Assembly: GCA_021432635.1 (NCBI GenBank)
Contig: MU270065.1
Span: forward strand, 248,001 to 312,000
DNA from: Thozetella sp. PMI_491
Taxonomy: Eukaryota > Ascomycota > Sordariomycetes > Chaetosphaeriales > Chaetosphaeriaceae
Length of the DNA stretch: 64,000 bases
Reading direction: 5' to 3'
Of this stretch, positions 11,107 through 23,995 are shown piece by piece (position 1 is the stretch's first letter; every line of letters starts with the position of its first letter). The translations under genes and the position numbers were made by a program. The notes beneath the pieces are model-generated. The model saw nothing but the letters and a program-made list of their open reading frames with translations. It was not told where the DNA came from and did no database searches.

Positions 11107-14100
11107 TCAGGAGCGTCGAACGCGGTTCCAGATGCGCTTCATGACGCTGCCGTCCGGGGGCTGGTTTGCATTCCAGTGGTCAATCCCGGCAAACACCTTC
11201 TCGATGCTCTCCTTGTGCTGGCTGTCGCCGATGTAAGTGACGGCGTGGGCATCCAGGCCAGCAGATACGTTCAACGACTTCCTCCTTGGCTGACCGCCTT
11301 TAGCCTGCCATCCGTAGATCTGATCCTCGTTGGCCCGCAGGTCTGGCCTCGTGAGGGTCATTCGCAGCGTCATCTCGCGCGAAGAGGCAGGGACCTGAGC
11401 ATATCCACCATCTGACGGCTTCGAGGCGTGGTTCTCAGACGAAACCCGCATCGGCCGTGCCGAAGGCTTGTTCTCAAAATACTGTGGCGTCTTTGGAGAC
11501 TCTGGATCCGCCAGAGAAGGCTGGTCGCTGTTCAACGAAGCCTTGTCGTCGTCATCGTCGTCATCTGCCAAGAAAGTGCGCATACTAGGGTCGTCCGACA
11601 GCTTCTGGCGGGACTGGCGCTTGTGCAGAGCTGCTCGGCTATCTTTTGTGATGACTGGGGACGCCGACAGGGCATCCATAGACGGGAAGCCGAACTCGAT
11701 GGCCTCGTCGAACTTCTGCGGAGACGCTAGATACACCCGAAGCTTGAGGCGCGCCTCGGGATCCTGGTAGTGGGCGGCTGCTGGGTCGAAAGCGGAGAGG
11801 GAGTCGTGTGCGCCATGTTTGGGGGTGATGAGCGAGAGTGCCCTGGATTTTCTCCTCCCGTGGTTGAAAGAGCCCGACGAGTTGACAACGGGGCTCTGGC
11901 TCGGCGATACGGGACTGGGGCTCGCCGCATCCTTGGTGGCCGGCCTGCTCGATGAGACCGAAGACCGTCCGAATGGAATCTTGGAAATGGACAAGTGGCG
12001 GCGGAAAGAAGGACGCCGCTCCTTGGTTGGAGACGGCACCTCCTCCCGCAGGTTTGCGTGGTAGTCGTCTAGGAATAGACGTAGATCCAAGTCCTCCTCG
12101 TCGTCCAGCCACCGGAAGCTGTCGTAAAACGAGTCCGGCCCCGGCTCGGGCGCAGCTCTCTTCTCCGACTCCATGCTGTTCCGGCGGGACGAGACGATAG
12201 GCGAGAGGAGCTCGACGTCGGGAGCTAGATGTTTGCTGGCCCGCCTCCCGATCTTATAGATAGCCTCGTCGGCCGCGTCCAGGATGACGCTGGCACGGAG
12301 CTGCCTCGCCAGAAAAACCTGGTCCTCCCGGGAGAAATGGCTGCGCTTGATCTTCTCGGGAAGCTCGGTTACGGGGTACCGATCCGGCGAGGGCAAGTGT
12401 GCGTCGCGCAAGGACCGGCGGCGCAGCCGCCCGCCAAGGTTCTCGGAAGAGCTCCGGTGCTGACGAGCCTTCCGGCGTTTTGCGTTCTGTGCCGAGATGT
12501 CGTTGTAGTGCTGCGAGATACCGTCGACGCCGTTGGACTCTTGAGCAAAGCGCAGGCGCTCGAGAGTAGAAAAATACTGCGGAAGGGGGAAAGAACTTGT
12601 CTTAGTACAGAAATTCCAGAGAGGGAGGACGCGAGACAAGGAGTGCAAGCGAGAGAACAGGTCACAAATTCTGGCGCCGACCCTTGGCCGGACCTAAGGT
12701 ATAAACGGGTGAATTTGTGACAGGCATAGACAGCAACTAGGAACATGGCCGGAGCTGCGGGTGGGGGGGGAGGGGAGGGCTAGACGGTAAAAATGGCTGC
12801 AAGCGGTTGAGACCTGCAGGCGCCAGGGGCCCGACCGCATGCAGTCGACCTGTATAGTGCAGGCCTAAATTGCTGGTGCGCCTGCACCTGCCTTGCACCC
12901 CTCCGCAGACCAGCGCCTGATCCGTACAGGCACGAAACCGCTAGCCACGCATGGTCAGGCAGTCGGACGCACCGCTTATCACCGCTGCTGCGACTGTGCT
13001 GTCACCGGACCGTATGGCCGTACCGGATTTCTGTGTGCAGGATCACCGCTTGGGATCCATTCGCCTTGCCTCAACGGCGGACCGTAGCATCAGGCTGGGT
13101 GTCCGCAGAGCAGACGCGCAACTCAGACACGCGCGACCGTTTGGGCCCATGATAACACGCAGTCTCAGGCTAGCGAAGCCGGACCGTGCAGTAGAGCGGT
13201 GCGCTTGCGAGGTAGCCGAGTGACCAGAGCTCCCGGGGGACCGGCACTCTCCGGCCTCTGCTTCTCAAAAAGAAGCTATCTTGAGTCGGCTCACGCCCTA
13301 GCTCCCGTTAGAGGGACCGATAGTTTCGGCCCCTAAAGCTGCTGCGGCTGGTAATCCAGGGGACAACTAGGATGGGCCGCGCGGGAACAAGAGGAGGCGT
13401 GTGTCGATGCATGACCCCATCCCGCTTTTTTCGCCTTCCTAGGGTCCCAGGCGCCTCGGCATGTCCCCCAAGCTTCCAATGACGGCGAGGGGGGCGATTC
13501 ACTCGGCGGCGAGTGGGTGTCAATCTGGGCATGACAATAAAGGGTACATGATCCAATTGGATGCAATGGGTCGTAAGGCGTGTGAACGATGTGCAGGAAC
13601 TAGCTCGCAGTTCGCTGGTGCAGCCAATGGCGACCACGACGCCTTGACAAAATTGGGGTAGTTTGGGGGTTGGTGTGAGCTGAGGGTAAGTGCTGGTACG
13701 ACGATGCAGAGACTGGAGGCCAATTTGGGGCAGGGGCATTGGCGCCTGCAACGAGGTACCCTACCAAAAAATGCAAAAAAAGGACGAAGTGACGTTCATG
13801 CGTAGCCGAGAGAACCAAGGAAGGAAGAAAGAAAAAAAACCAACCAAGTAGGCAGACAAGAAAAAAAAAAAATCGAAAGGACATACCTTGCGTTGAATTG
13901 CGAGCGGCAACGCCTCGAATTCCTCTCTTGTGAGCTGAGGTGCTCCAAACGGTCGCTTGTTGATGCTAGTCGTCCTCGTGAGCTCCCCATCCTTGGCATG
14001 CTTCTTCCCGACTCTGTAGTTGTTGTTGTTGCCGCTTGCGTTCGCATGGGCCACATCGCGGGCATCCACGGGCATCGGCGGATGATGCCGCCTCCATCTC

Positions 14101-14312
14101 GCAAACAAAGGGCTTTGCGATCGTGCGCTCCTCGCACTCTTTGCGGACTGGGGCCGCCGGTAGCTCGTCGTGCTGCTAGCGGCCGAGTCGAAGCTCGGGC
14201 TTGCGAAGTAGGCACTCGAGCTAGGAGGGATGGCGCTCGCGTCCAAGGGGACCGCCTGGAGCATCGGGCCCGGCATTGTCGCGTCGCTGTCGCTGTCGGT
14301 GTTGCTGTGGCG

Positions 14313-14362
<50 letters not shown>

Positions 14363-14966
14363 CGCGTCGGCTGTCTAGACTGTCCAGGTCCCAATCGTCG
14401 GGGTCGGGCGGGTCGGGCTCGCTCCCGGCTTCTAGCTCGTAACCGTCTGTCGTCGAGTCAAACGAGGACCCTAAGCTTGATGCCGATGAGGAACGGAAGA
14501 ATGTGTAGAAGAGAGGGGCGTCCTCGACCGCAGCCGCATCCGTCGTATTAGTATTAGGAGTTGAAAGGGTATTATTGTCATGCGTGGAATGTCGGCTCGA
14601 GCCAATGCGAGGAATAGAATCGCCGTATTGGTTGGTGAAGAATGGGAGGTCCAAAGAAGATATGGAACTCAATGCTGCTCGGCTAGGGGGGGACAGGGGA
14701 GGAACCACCCAGTAGGGTCCTTCTGACGTTGACAGTGGCTCTGCTGCGAGGGCAGAGAGTGACACCGGCCTTGCCCTTGTCGGCCTCCCTTGCTGTGTGA
14801 GGAACCAGTAATAAACCAACGTCTCCAGAGGATAGTCATCAACGGCTGTGGCGCCAGGTCTGCCAACGCGATTCGCGTTGCTGGATACCCTGCAGCTAGC
14901 GTCTTCGTTCCTGGAGCCAGAAGCTGCGGAAGGCTGCCCCCCAGCTCCAACTGCCAGGCTGCCCAT
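11107..14966 (-). CDS. Conserved fungal protein of unknown function, two exons with a 1.3-kb intron
   Basis: Exon 1 is 14966-13887 and exon 2 is 12576-11107. A GTATGT donor and a CCGCAG acceptor join them in phase 0 to give 849 aa. The junction produces the continuous block EFEALPLAIQRK|YFSTLERLRF, which I know as a typical conserved stretch of an otherwise low-complexity Pezizomycotina protein family with no established function. The N-terminal third is Ser/Pro/Asn-rich and carries an Asn-Ser dipeptide run (about residues 203-219). The C-terminal half has many basic and serine-rich segments, an RRNSME-like phospho-site, an Asp run, and ends MKRIWNRVRRS. No TM segment or catalytic motif is visible, so it is likely a disordered regulatory protein. 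The start is the first long-frame ATG; an upstream exon is possible. The intron is about fifteen times the usual length in this window. Confidence 0.8.
14312..14361. repeat. Coding hexanucleotide microsatellite (GTTGCT)n
   Basis: About eight copies of a six-base unit on the plus strand. Read on the minus strand this is AACAGC, encoding the Asn-Ser run of the 849-aa protein. The unit length is a multiple of three, so copy-number change would keep the frame. Confidence 0.9.
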
Positions 14967-17900
14967 CTCGCTACGGAGTGTGGATCCTGAAAGGGTGCCC
15001 CTGCCGTGATGCTGGACGCTTTCCTTCCCTGTCGTGTGCCGGGGGCTTTGGGGGGAGGGTTCTAAATCACAGTGGGGTCTAGCAGCCCCAGACAGGTCCA
15101 GCGTCGAGCAAGGGCGGGCCCGACACTTTAGACGGCGAAAAAAGGCGTCGTCCCAGGACGAGATGGGCTATCAGAGTGCCGAATTGAAGAATGGAGAACG
15201 CCGGAGAATGCCGTGGGCCGATGGGGTTTCGCTCGTAAAACGTCTAGTGCGGAGGGGCCAACAGAAGAGAAGCAAATAAATTTTTGGAAAAGCGCCGAGG
15301 TACCGGGGGGGAGGGTGACGAGAAGGCAGTCTTGGCCGTAAGACCCTCCAGCCGAATAAAACAAAAGGGCGATACTATCCCCGAATCCACAGCCAATGAC
15401 GACAATCGTATTCCCGGTGGCGCTAGCAAGGGGGGAAGGACGAGGGGATATCGAGGCCGAAGCAACGAGCCAGCAGGAGACTGGGCGACGACGGCGACGC
15501 AAGGGGCGGCGGGGGAGAGAATGAGGGTTCTTCAACGTTTGCGGGCTTGGTGGTATTAATGACTCTCCGTCTTGCAGCATGTCGCAGGTCTGAACGGCTT
15601 CCAGAAACAAGCCCGCGCGCAGATCCCCTTCCGTCAGCCTCTGTTAGGAGTGGGAGGTCTGCATCTCACATTATGCCAGCCGCCGCGACGGCCGTGCCCA
15701 CGCGCCTCCCGTTCCTGCACAGCTCCGACAAAAGCTCAAGTCGCGGCAGCCAGCCGCCTCGACCAATCTATCGCTGCCCGTCCCCGCCCGTCCTGCTCTG
15801 CCGCGAGGCCCAAGGCATTGCGCGGGCGATTAGGGATGGTATTACGGAATACTGCACTGTGGGACGGGTGTCGGCCCAGGATTCATCTGTACGCGTCAAG
15901 CTCCACCCCCTCTCGAGCGGCTGGAGATAAGGCGCGCACGAGACGGTGTGCCCCCTGTGTGATGGGCACGTCGGCTAGTTCACCTTGCTGAGGTGCCGCT
16001 TCTGAAGTGCTGTACCGCCCACGTTGGCGCCACCCTGCAGCCTTCGAAACAACACACTCAGGGTGGCAGGTGCCTGCATCCGCACGTGTTTAAAGCTTTG
16101 TGTCTGGTCTTTTTGGGCGGGCTCGCTCCTGCCGACTCCTCCTCGCACAGCACTCGGACCGCTGCGCACTTCGCTCCAGCTCCGGCTTCTCCTTCCCAGT
16201 ACAGACAGTCCCTTTCGCCTGACTGCGAGGGCCGCAAAGCAGTAGCAGCAGCAGCATCAGCACCAAGGTAAGCACCTGGTAGGTACCTTAGGTATCGGTC
16301 GAAGGCTTTTTTGCGTAGCCATGTGCAGCATGAAGGCCTTCGCTGGACTTGCTTTGTGGTACAGTACCCGACTCCCTCGGCAGCATTTTTGTCGGCATTT
16401 CTTTTTTTTCTTTCCGCTTGTGAACCCTCTACCTAGTATGCGTATAATATAGGTACCATAGCAAATTATTATGGCTTGGCTGTCGAGGTACAGTCCCCCC
16501 CCCTCCCCCTTTTTGTCCCACGGCGCACATACTCGGAACCATTACCCAAGCTAGGTACTTCCCGACAAATTCATCTACATCCAACTGCCTACCATCAAGT
16601 GGCGCGGCCTCCGGCGTACCCTGAAGAGTAGTTTATGCAATGCCAAGCTGGTTGGGCAGTCTCGCCCGAGCCGCAATGCTGCAGTCCCTCGGTCTCTACA
16701 ATGGCCGACTAAGTAGGAGCCAACGAGGAGGAACAGCACCAGATGGGAAGGCGAAGTCGTGGCCAGTTTTGGCTCTAGGCCTAACCACTACTCTTGGCGT
16801 CTGTACGGACCCCGTAACAGAGGCTGACAAGCGTCCTGTCAAGCTGGACTTTATCGGCCTTCCATTGGCCTCCCGCCCCTGGCTCGCAAGCTTTCCGGTC
16901 GGCAGATGGCATGCACTCCGTGTTCAGCGGCCTGGGATGCTGCGATTGGGCGCATAGTTAGTTATCCCCTATGTCCCCTGATGCTTACCCTGCCCCGCCG
17001 AATGCGACTCCGTATCCGCCAGGCCTCGATCACATCCCAGCTCATCTCGCTGCCACATCGAAGGGGGTCCACACTCCTGGGGAGGTGAGAGGGGGGGGAT
17101 GCCTGTAACCAGATTGGGCCAACGTCTGGGACGCCACTGCGGCCACGTCGCTCAGGCAATCCTTCAACCCAGGACCAACACCTTGGGTTTTCCGAACACA
17201 AGTACCCAACGAAAAACCTAGTCGGCATCTGTTCTGCTACGTTGTGCTTCTCGTGGTTTCCAGCGGGCCGCAAAGAGGGATAAAGCAGCAGTTTCTGCGC
17301 CATGCCATTGAAGAAGAAGAAACGCCGATAACGAGATTGCGAGAGGCCGGGCGAGCGCCGAGAAGGCGGCAATCCCGATGGGATGTGCAGCCCGCCCTCG
17401 GTCCCTGATGATACCGTCTGCTGTGACGACTGCCAAAGCCGTGCTCACACGTGGTGCTTGCAGGATGTTTCGCCCTTGTTCCTGCATCGCTGCACCACGA
17501 CGCTACTGCGTGGAATGGCGCACCTCCGGGGGACTGATTGGGAATGTCAAGAAGAAAAAGTGCTCACGGCACTCCCAGACAGAGCAAGAGATCGTCCTAT
17601 TGATGCATCGAAACTGTCACTCATCGCCCGCCCCTGCAGCATACTTGACTCCGTCGGACAGCAGATGACGCCCAAGAAAGAGGCTAGTCCAGGCTGATCG
17701 AGGTCAGATCGCTGGCCTCGACGGGGGTTGTCACCGCTTCTCTTCTCTCCCAAGACCAGAAAATATCCTCCATTTTTAGTTCCGCAGATGGGGCGTTTCA
17801 TGGTTCCATCATGGGTTCTAATTACTGCTACTGAACCCTTCTTTTCTTCCCTTCTCCAGTTTCCTGTCGAGCTGCCCCGTACTTGGCTCATTAAAAAAAA

Positions 17901-20900
17901 TCATCTTCCCCAACAGTCCGTGTGAAACGATGTGCAACTAGCCAGGCCCTCTACCAAATACCAGATCCTGCGGTAGATTATTGCCTAGTTCGGAGCGTTA
18001 TTTAACGCTTGGGTCTCTTGGTGGTCAAAGTTGGGCGACCGACCAGGCGACCGCTTCATTGCCAGGGAGTGCTAAGCAGGGGGTATGGAAGCCAGTATCA
18101 AGGGCTTTTTTTTTTTTTAATCTCGGGTTCCCTCGCCATCAAGCACCTGCGTCACTTTAGAATTCAAGGAAGGACGGCTGTCAAGCGCGGCTCATCAGTC
18201 TCATCTATGGCATAACGGCATATCGCGCGGAATCGCGAGAGACACCAGGCTGGAATGCTGGAGAGGCTGGGGCGGGACAGACCACCCTGTCTATACACGA
18301 CCGGTTTCCCTTTCCCGCCTTCTCCCGGGTGGTTTAGGCGACCAGGAAACCAGAGCCTTTATCCTCGCTTATGTCCAAAATCTGGTCGATCTGTGCCTCT
18401 CCCGTTTCGACATGAATTTCCTCTTTAGCCTATCCTCTATGAGCCTCATGCTCTAGGGACCTCTAGTCGCACCATTGTAAACGAGGACGATGCCCTGCAA
18501 AGGATAGGCCGCCGCCTTCCTACAAATCCAACCCCGGAGTGCTTGCTACATGATTTAGACTTTGCATAGCAGGAATCAAGGCGGCCTTGAGGTAACCGAG
18601 GTGTGCAATCCGGTCATTCAGGCATTTCTCCTCTCCTCACCTGGCTCGAAGGCAAAGTAGGGTCGGGAGTGTTTTTTCCGGCAATGTCCACCAACTCCCC
18701 GCAGACGTTGGAAACATTGCTGGGCCTTCTCCATCTGGGAGGTAACCATCGAAGATGCGGTGCTGAGGGGAATCTTCTACCCCGAAGCCGAAGGACCTCG
18801 CCCGCCACCCGGAAGAATGGACCTCTGCCGTGTGTCGCGCATCGGAACCGAAGTTGGAGAGGGCCGAGCGCCGGGGGCCTGAGCGGACGGGAGCGTACGG
18901 CACCGCACTATGAGCGAGTATACCACCAGACCCCCGCGGCTGCTCGGTGGATGTTGGGGGGCAGCGATCGATGTTCCCACAAGGGTCTGGATCAACGTCG
19001 TCGGCGATCCTCGGTCGTTGAGGAGCCGCAGGATGCCGTGTTCCAATACGCCGGCTATCTCCCGCCTGCAGCACGGCCGTTCCCACGGACCTTGGACCTG
19101 CCCCCTCTCGAGGTGCTTCCTCCGCACGGATTGCATCATCTCCACTGACTCCGCATCTCTGCGCAACACTCCCTTTACATGCCATTTACTGCCTCGCTCT
19201 CGGCTAACTGAAGCTGTGATGTGGTTTAGGATTAGGGTGTCAGCAGAGCGGCACTCGGCGGAGAGTCTTGGGCGGAAGGCATGTGATTATCGACCTGTGC
19301 CTGAGTGTGGCGAGAGCGGTGCGCCCTTGATAGCTACCGAGCTGCCTTCGCCTCCCTGTAGCGAGGACCCTGTCGTTTAGGCTCCGAGACCTTTTCCTAG
19401 CGAGGCTTGTGCCTGGTGTGACTAGACACAGCGCAAAGTCTCGTATCAGAGCCATCCTAGGAAACAACGCTCGCGAGCCGGCCACTCCGAGTGTTCCCTC
19501 ACGGCCGCTGACCGCGCCGGGAGAACGGGTCTCGTTGATACCAACACCAGGAGGGGCAGTATGACTGAGATATGTTGGCCTTAGTGGTATTATGTAGTCT
19601 ATCCTAGGCTTGCGTGTCATGCTTGTAGCTCAACCTCGCACAGACGGGAATTTTGGGCCGAAGTCTTTCCAGTTCAGCTAGCTTTGCCAGAAGCACCAAA
19701 ATGATCGGGAGCTTTCGAACTTCAATGCTTTCTTAGGATCTCGCATGCCATGTCCGTACATGTATCGCAGGCTTCCAGGTTCCTGATCAGACATGACTCT
19801 TGCTAGCATGCCTTCGACTACAGATATCCGGAATCGGCTATTCCAAGGGTCAATATTCCAGAAGGCAATTGGATATGCGACTCTCCTGTGGCGTTTCAAA
19901 GACACAGTGTCGTCCAGACAAGACTAGCATTCCATTGTAGGGTCGATGTCAGACATCAACCCCCTACCAGGCAGGAGGCTTTAAATCGCCTCTCTTGTTT
20001 TCATTAGAGACCAATTGCTCTGAATAAACATGTGTGGGTATTGACCCTCATAAATCTTGCTCCGGGCCCTCGTATCAGACTACTCTACACTACTTCGGTT
20101 GGGGTGTCTTGGTGAGACGTCTCGGGGCATCTCATATAGCTCAGCATTGCAAGTTCTCAGATGCTCGCGGATACAGATTCGTAGATTGCTCCCTCATGCG
20201 ACGATGCCACTCCTTCCCGGTGACTCTATATGCAACCTCATCGGGGTCTCTTTGGACTCAACAAATCTCTCTTCTTGAGATTGCATCTAGCTATACCGAA
20301 TCACTGCACATATTCCCGGCGTACAGGCAGTCTCCTTGCAGGAAGTCGCGTATGATCATGTGCTACCGAATCTATCTCTCGGTCGTCCTTTTTCGACAGG
20401 CACTCCCCGAGCTTCCCACCCACTATCGTCTACGTCAAGGTTCTCCTAGGCATTTCTTTTCGTGTAGATGATCGTTTCGACTCACTAGGCTGAGATTCTC
20501 TTGGACCCGCCTGCCCCGCTACCTTTTAACAGCGAGAGATCCCTTGTGTAGAGAGGCGAGTGTCTCGTTCGCTACTGAGATGGTTAAGACGACATACAAG
20601 GTTTCGGGGCCAGTCTCAGAGTGTATAGTACACGCGAGGTGTCAAACCTGCTGATAGCCAATAACATGCGCCCACACTTCCCGATCCGGTACCTCAAGCT
20701 TCCGCGTCTCCACCCGTCGCCATCAGAACCTGGACGGCCGCAGTGACAGTGCGGATCTGTCCCTCTTTGACAAATAGTGTCAAGGGTCTGATGGCGAATG
20801 CTTTATTTCGCTGTGCAGAATCACGAACTGCTCTGGTTGCGGGTACTTCGAGGATAGATCGTTCCTTATACACAAAAGTCACGAGTCGAACAGTTGGATA

Positions 20901-20938
20901 ACCTGCTCAAGAGAGGAGGGACTGAACACGGCTTGCGG
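14967..20938. other. 6-kb gene-poor region with degraded-looking ORFs
   Basis: No gene can be modelled with confidence. ORFs of 130-180 aa overlap on both strands between 18600 and 19400, but none shows a domain. Between about 20060 and 20470 the plus strand reads like scattered pieces of a HET-type domain (see findings). Homopolymers occur near 16405 (T), 16494 (C) and 18108 (T), and a GTACAGTAC motif lies at 16359. The part nearest 14967 must contain the promoter of the minus-strand 849-aa gene. Confidence 0.5.
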
Positions 20939-22122
20939 CTACTGCCGAGAAGCATAATCTGGACTACTGAAGGTCTGCATGTGATGAGTCTCCGCCCCGA
21001 GGACCGATCTGTATCCTTCCGGCGGGCGCGGCGAACCCAGCCCCGGGAAAAGGTACGGGCCGTATTCCGAGTCCACGCCCTCAAGGCCGCTGGAGTAACG
21101 ACTTTTGACAGCTGCTGGCGATATCGCCCAGGTCTTCTGTCCCACGATATATAGCAGCACGCCGGCCCATTGACATAACAGGGAGCCGATCAACAGACCC
21201 CAGAACACCTTACTCGCTCCCCTGACAGTGACCTCCTCCCCTGGGTTGCCGACGAAGGGCACACCGCTTTCCAACGCCTTGGACGCCAACCCAAGTATAG
21301 CCAACGCCGCGATGTGCATAAAGGCAGCTATGCCAAACACGAGGAGAACAATCAGATCTATGCCCCAAGCAGAGGGCAGCCATGTGCGTTTCGGCAGGAG
21401 CCCGGTGCAGATGTGCGCAAGCCAACCGCACACTGTCACCGCAGCGGCCGCAATCAAGACGACAACACCGGGGAGAAGGTGCCGGGGGGCCGTCCCATAG
21501 TCAATGGCACGTCTCTGAGCCGAGAGTGCTTCGCTTCTCTTGAAATGCGTGTGGAAGCCTTCAACCTCCTGGCCCGGCAGAGGGTAGTAGAAGACGAAGC
21601 TGCCATCCCATTTCTCCTGGAACCCGGTAAGGAAGTACGCCTGGCTGAGGCTTCGGACCTGGCTGTAGTCGACTTCGTGGCCGAGCGCGTTGTAGAGACA
21701 GATGTAGTCCGTGCTGGCTCCATACGACGTGCTCGTACTATTGGTGATGCATACCGCGTTGAGGTAGACGTAAACAGTGAGAGGCACTTGGGCGTATGCG
21801 TCGGTGACGGGGTTGGAGGAAGCGGAGGGGAAGACTGTGTAAACATATTGCCACTGTTCGCAGTCCGTCAGCTTCGACTCTTGGTTCAGAACAGGCGCTA
21901 GCCAGACCGTACCGACACGAGATAAGTATCCGCTAAGACAGGCACACCGCTCGTCCGGGAGAAGACCGGCGTGCCGCCATTTTTCTGGTATCCTCCCAGG
22001 TTCAGCAGGACAACACAGACCAAGAGGACTACGTGGAAAGTGGCCGCTGCAACCTCCAGCAGAGTCCTCCTCATTGCTGCGTAACGCACGAGATCGTGGA
22101 CTGGCTTGTAGCCGGTATTCAT
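20939..22122 (-). CDS. Four-transmembrane membrane protein, SUR7/PalI-like (tentative)
   Basis: Exon 1 is 22122-21913 and exon 2 is 21853-20939. A 59-nt GT-AG intron with a GCTGAC branch site joins in phase 0, giving 374 aa. Hydrophobic segments lie at about residues 20-42, 196-220, 232-260 and 285-308. A large, presumably extracellular loop between the first two carries paired cysteines (LNAVCITN, DYICLYN) and N-glycosylation sequons. The C-terminus is short and cytosolic. One TM, a big loop, then three TMs is the SUR7/PalI/claudin-like layout of fungal plasma-membrane (eisosome, pH-sensing) proteins. The family call is by architecture only, and I do not see a diagnostic motif. Without the intron, exon 1 would stop after four further codons. 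It stands alone in a gene-poor region. Confidence 0.7.
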
Positions 22123-23995
22123 TGGTATAGATCGCCCACTTTATCGCGTATGGCGGCTTTCATGGTCCGGCTGGGGGCTAAGAGGCTCCATATACATATA
22201 TCGCAGCGAAGTCTAAACGGCCAATATTGACCTTTGCTACAGCAGGTCTGCCTTACGAGTCCACATTTGGGTCGGCTTATAACGCCAGCGGCTAGGGCCT
22301 CCCTGGCGCTTCTATTGCAGGAGCCGCCAGCCGCTAATGATGGCTTGCACAGCCCACGGCCCCCGACTGGACAGGTATTCTGCATCGGTTACATGGCATA
22401 TCGCGAATGCTGCACGGGTCTTATTTGTAGAAAGAAAGAGCAAGTATCTCTCTCTGTGTGCGAGAGGGGAAAAGGTGAAATTAGTATCAAAGTTGTTGCG
22501 AGGAGAACTCGACTATGCGGTGTAAACAAAAAGTGTTGCAGCGAATCCAGGACAAGCTCCCGGTCTACACCCAGGGCCTCGCTCCAGATCCCCGGCGGTG
22601 TGTGGTCTTAATAGAGTAGGGCAAGGGTCTGCCGCCTCTCAGCTGTCAACCCGGAGGTTCAATTGTACCGGTCCATCGTCTTGGTTATTTGAACCGTCGC
22701 TGATGATGGGGCTCAGAGTGCTGGCCCTTGTCCCTTTTCGGACGCTTGGGGCTGAATTCACGTCCCAACCTAGCACGGCCCAGTCCTTCGCTCCTCCGTG
22801 GGGGCTTGAGCCAACTCATGAGACGAAATCAGTTATTTGCCCAGCTAACATCTGGAAGCATACCTTCTAGTCCCCAAAACGGCAGCTGAGGGGTGTGATC
22901 CTCGCCGACAAAGCATCGACTCGCCAAGCTAAGATTTGGTTGCTCGTCGAGCTGATTGCTTTAGCTTGGCGGAGACGGGATCCTGACCCGGTGAGCATCT
23001 GAGGTAGAGGGTCAAGGGTGGCGACAGTTCTTGGTGGCTGGAGAAGTCTGGTCGGAAGCACAACTGCTATGCCACCTATTCGTGCGCTGGACCCTGGTAG
23101 ACAAAGGTTCCCGAAGTTAGGCTATGTAACGCTGCCACGATGCACACACCCTGTACGTTGGTAGCCCCCCCCTATAACCACAACCCTATTCTCGTATTGT
23201 CCGAAGAATCGGCACAAATTGACTGCCTGGACGGGCGGCTGGGGCGGTTGCGGGCGGCTTGTGGTCCTCGGGCCTCTAAGCCGGTGGCAGGGGCAGATAT
23301 TAGGGCCACGAGGGATCGCATACTCCGTACTGCCATGTTTGTTACGGCCCTATTCTCTCCGTCATGGTCTACCTTCACCCCAAAGAATGCCCCATGAGAA
23401 GAGTACCTTTCATTTGATGGAAGGGCTTGCTTCACATGAGCGGTTTCCAGTGGCCCGATCTTGTCTGACCTAAGGGCACAGCTCTCAAGGCAGACGATAT
23501 CAGCCTCTTCAACGGAATCCCGAGACGAGTTGGAGCAGCATCGGCAAGAGAAGCACCGCCTAACAGAGGGTATATTGGGTGACCAATAGCTAAGACCATG
23601 TCCACATTTGCTGGACGAATCTGGATGATATCGCCACCATGGGCAACGCATTTTTTTTTTCTGAGACTGGAGGGATCGATGCCAGAGTGACCAGATCCTT
23701 TCTTCCCCCAGCCTCGCTCATCCCCTCCGACTAGCCCTCCCGAGTGACCTACTCTGCATGCCGGGGATCGTCTTCGAGCGGATCAGTGCTCGCACCGGCA
23801 GGCCGTGAGATAGGCTGCACAAGGCTTAGGCCTCGTTACACGGCGTGCTTCTTCTAGGGTATCAAAGCGTCCAAACTCAAAGCAGGGCTTTATGCCAGTA
23901 CTACTAGACGGCCATGCAGGATAGCCCACGCTATGCCACACCTACTCACGGAGGCAGGAAGTGCAGGTATGGCGTCGCGTGTTGACGTCCGCGCC
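22123..23995. other. Intergenic region with one degraded coding-like stretch
   Basis: No intact gene is visible. On the minus strand about 23650-23490 reads as a plausible peptide fragment (for example GHPIYPLLGG) that then breaks into stops, which suggests a decayed gene I cannot identify. A pyrimidine/poly-T tract lies at 23650-23660. The 5' flank of the four-TM gene starts at 22123. Confidence 0.4.

Noticed and set aside
13461-13661. Short ORFs inside the 1.3-kb intron
   Set aside because: They are shorter than 150 codons, lack domains and overlap on both strands; I saw no nested gene.
18603-19185. Overlapping 180-aa ORFs on both strands
   Set aside because: Neither strand shows a family motif or coding logic, and simultaneous openness on both strands points to base composition.
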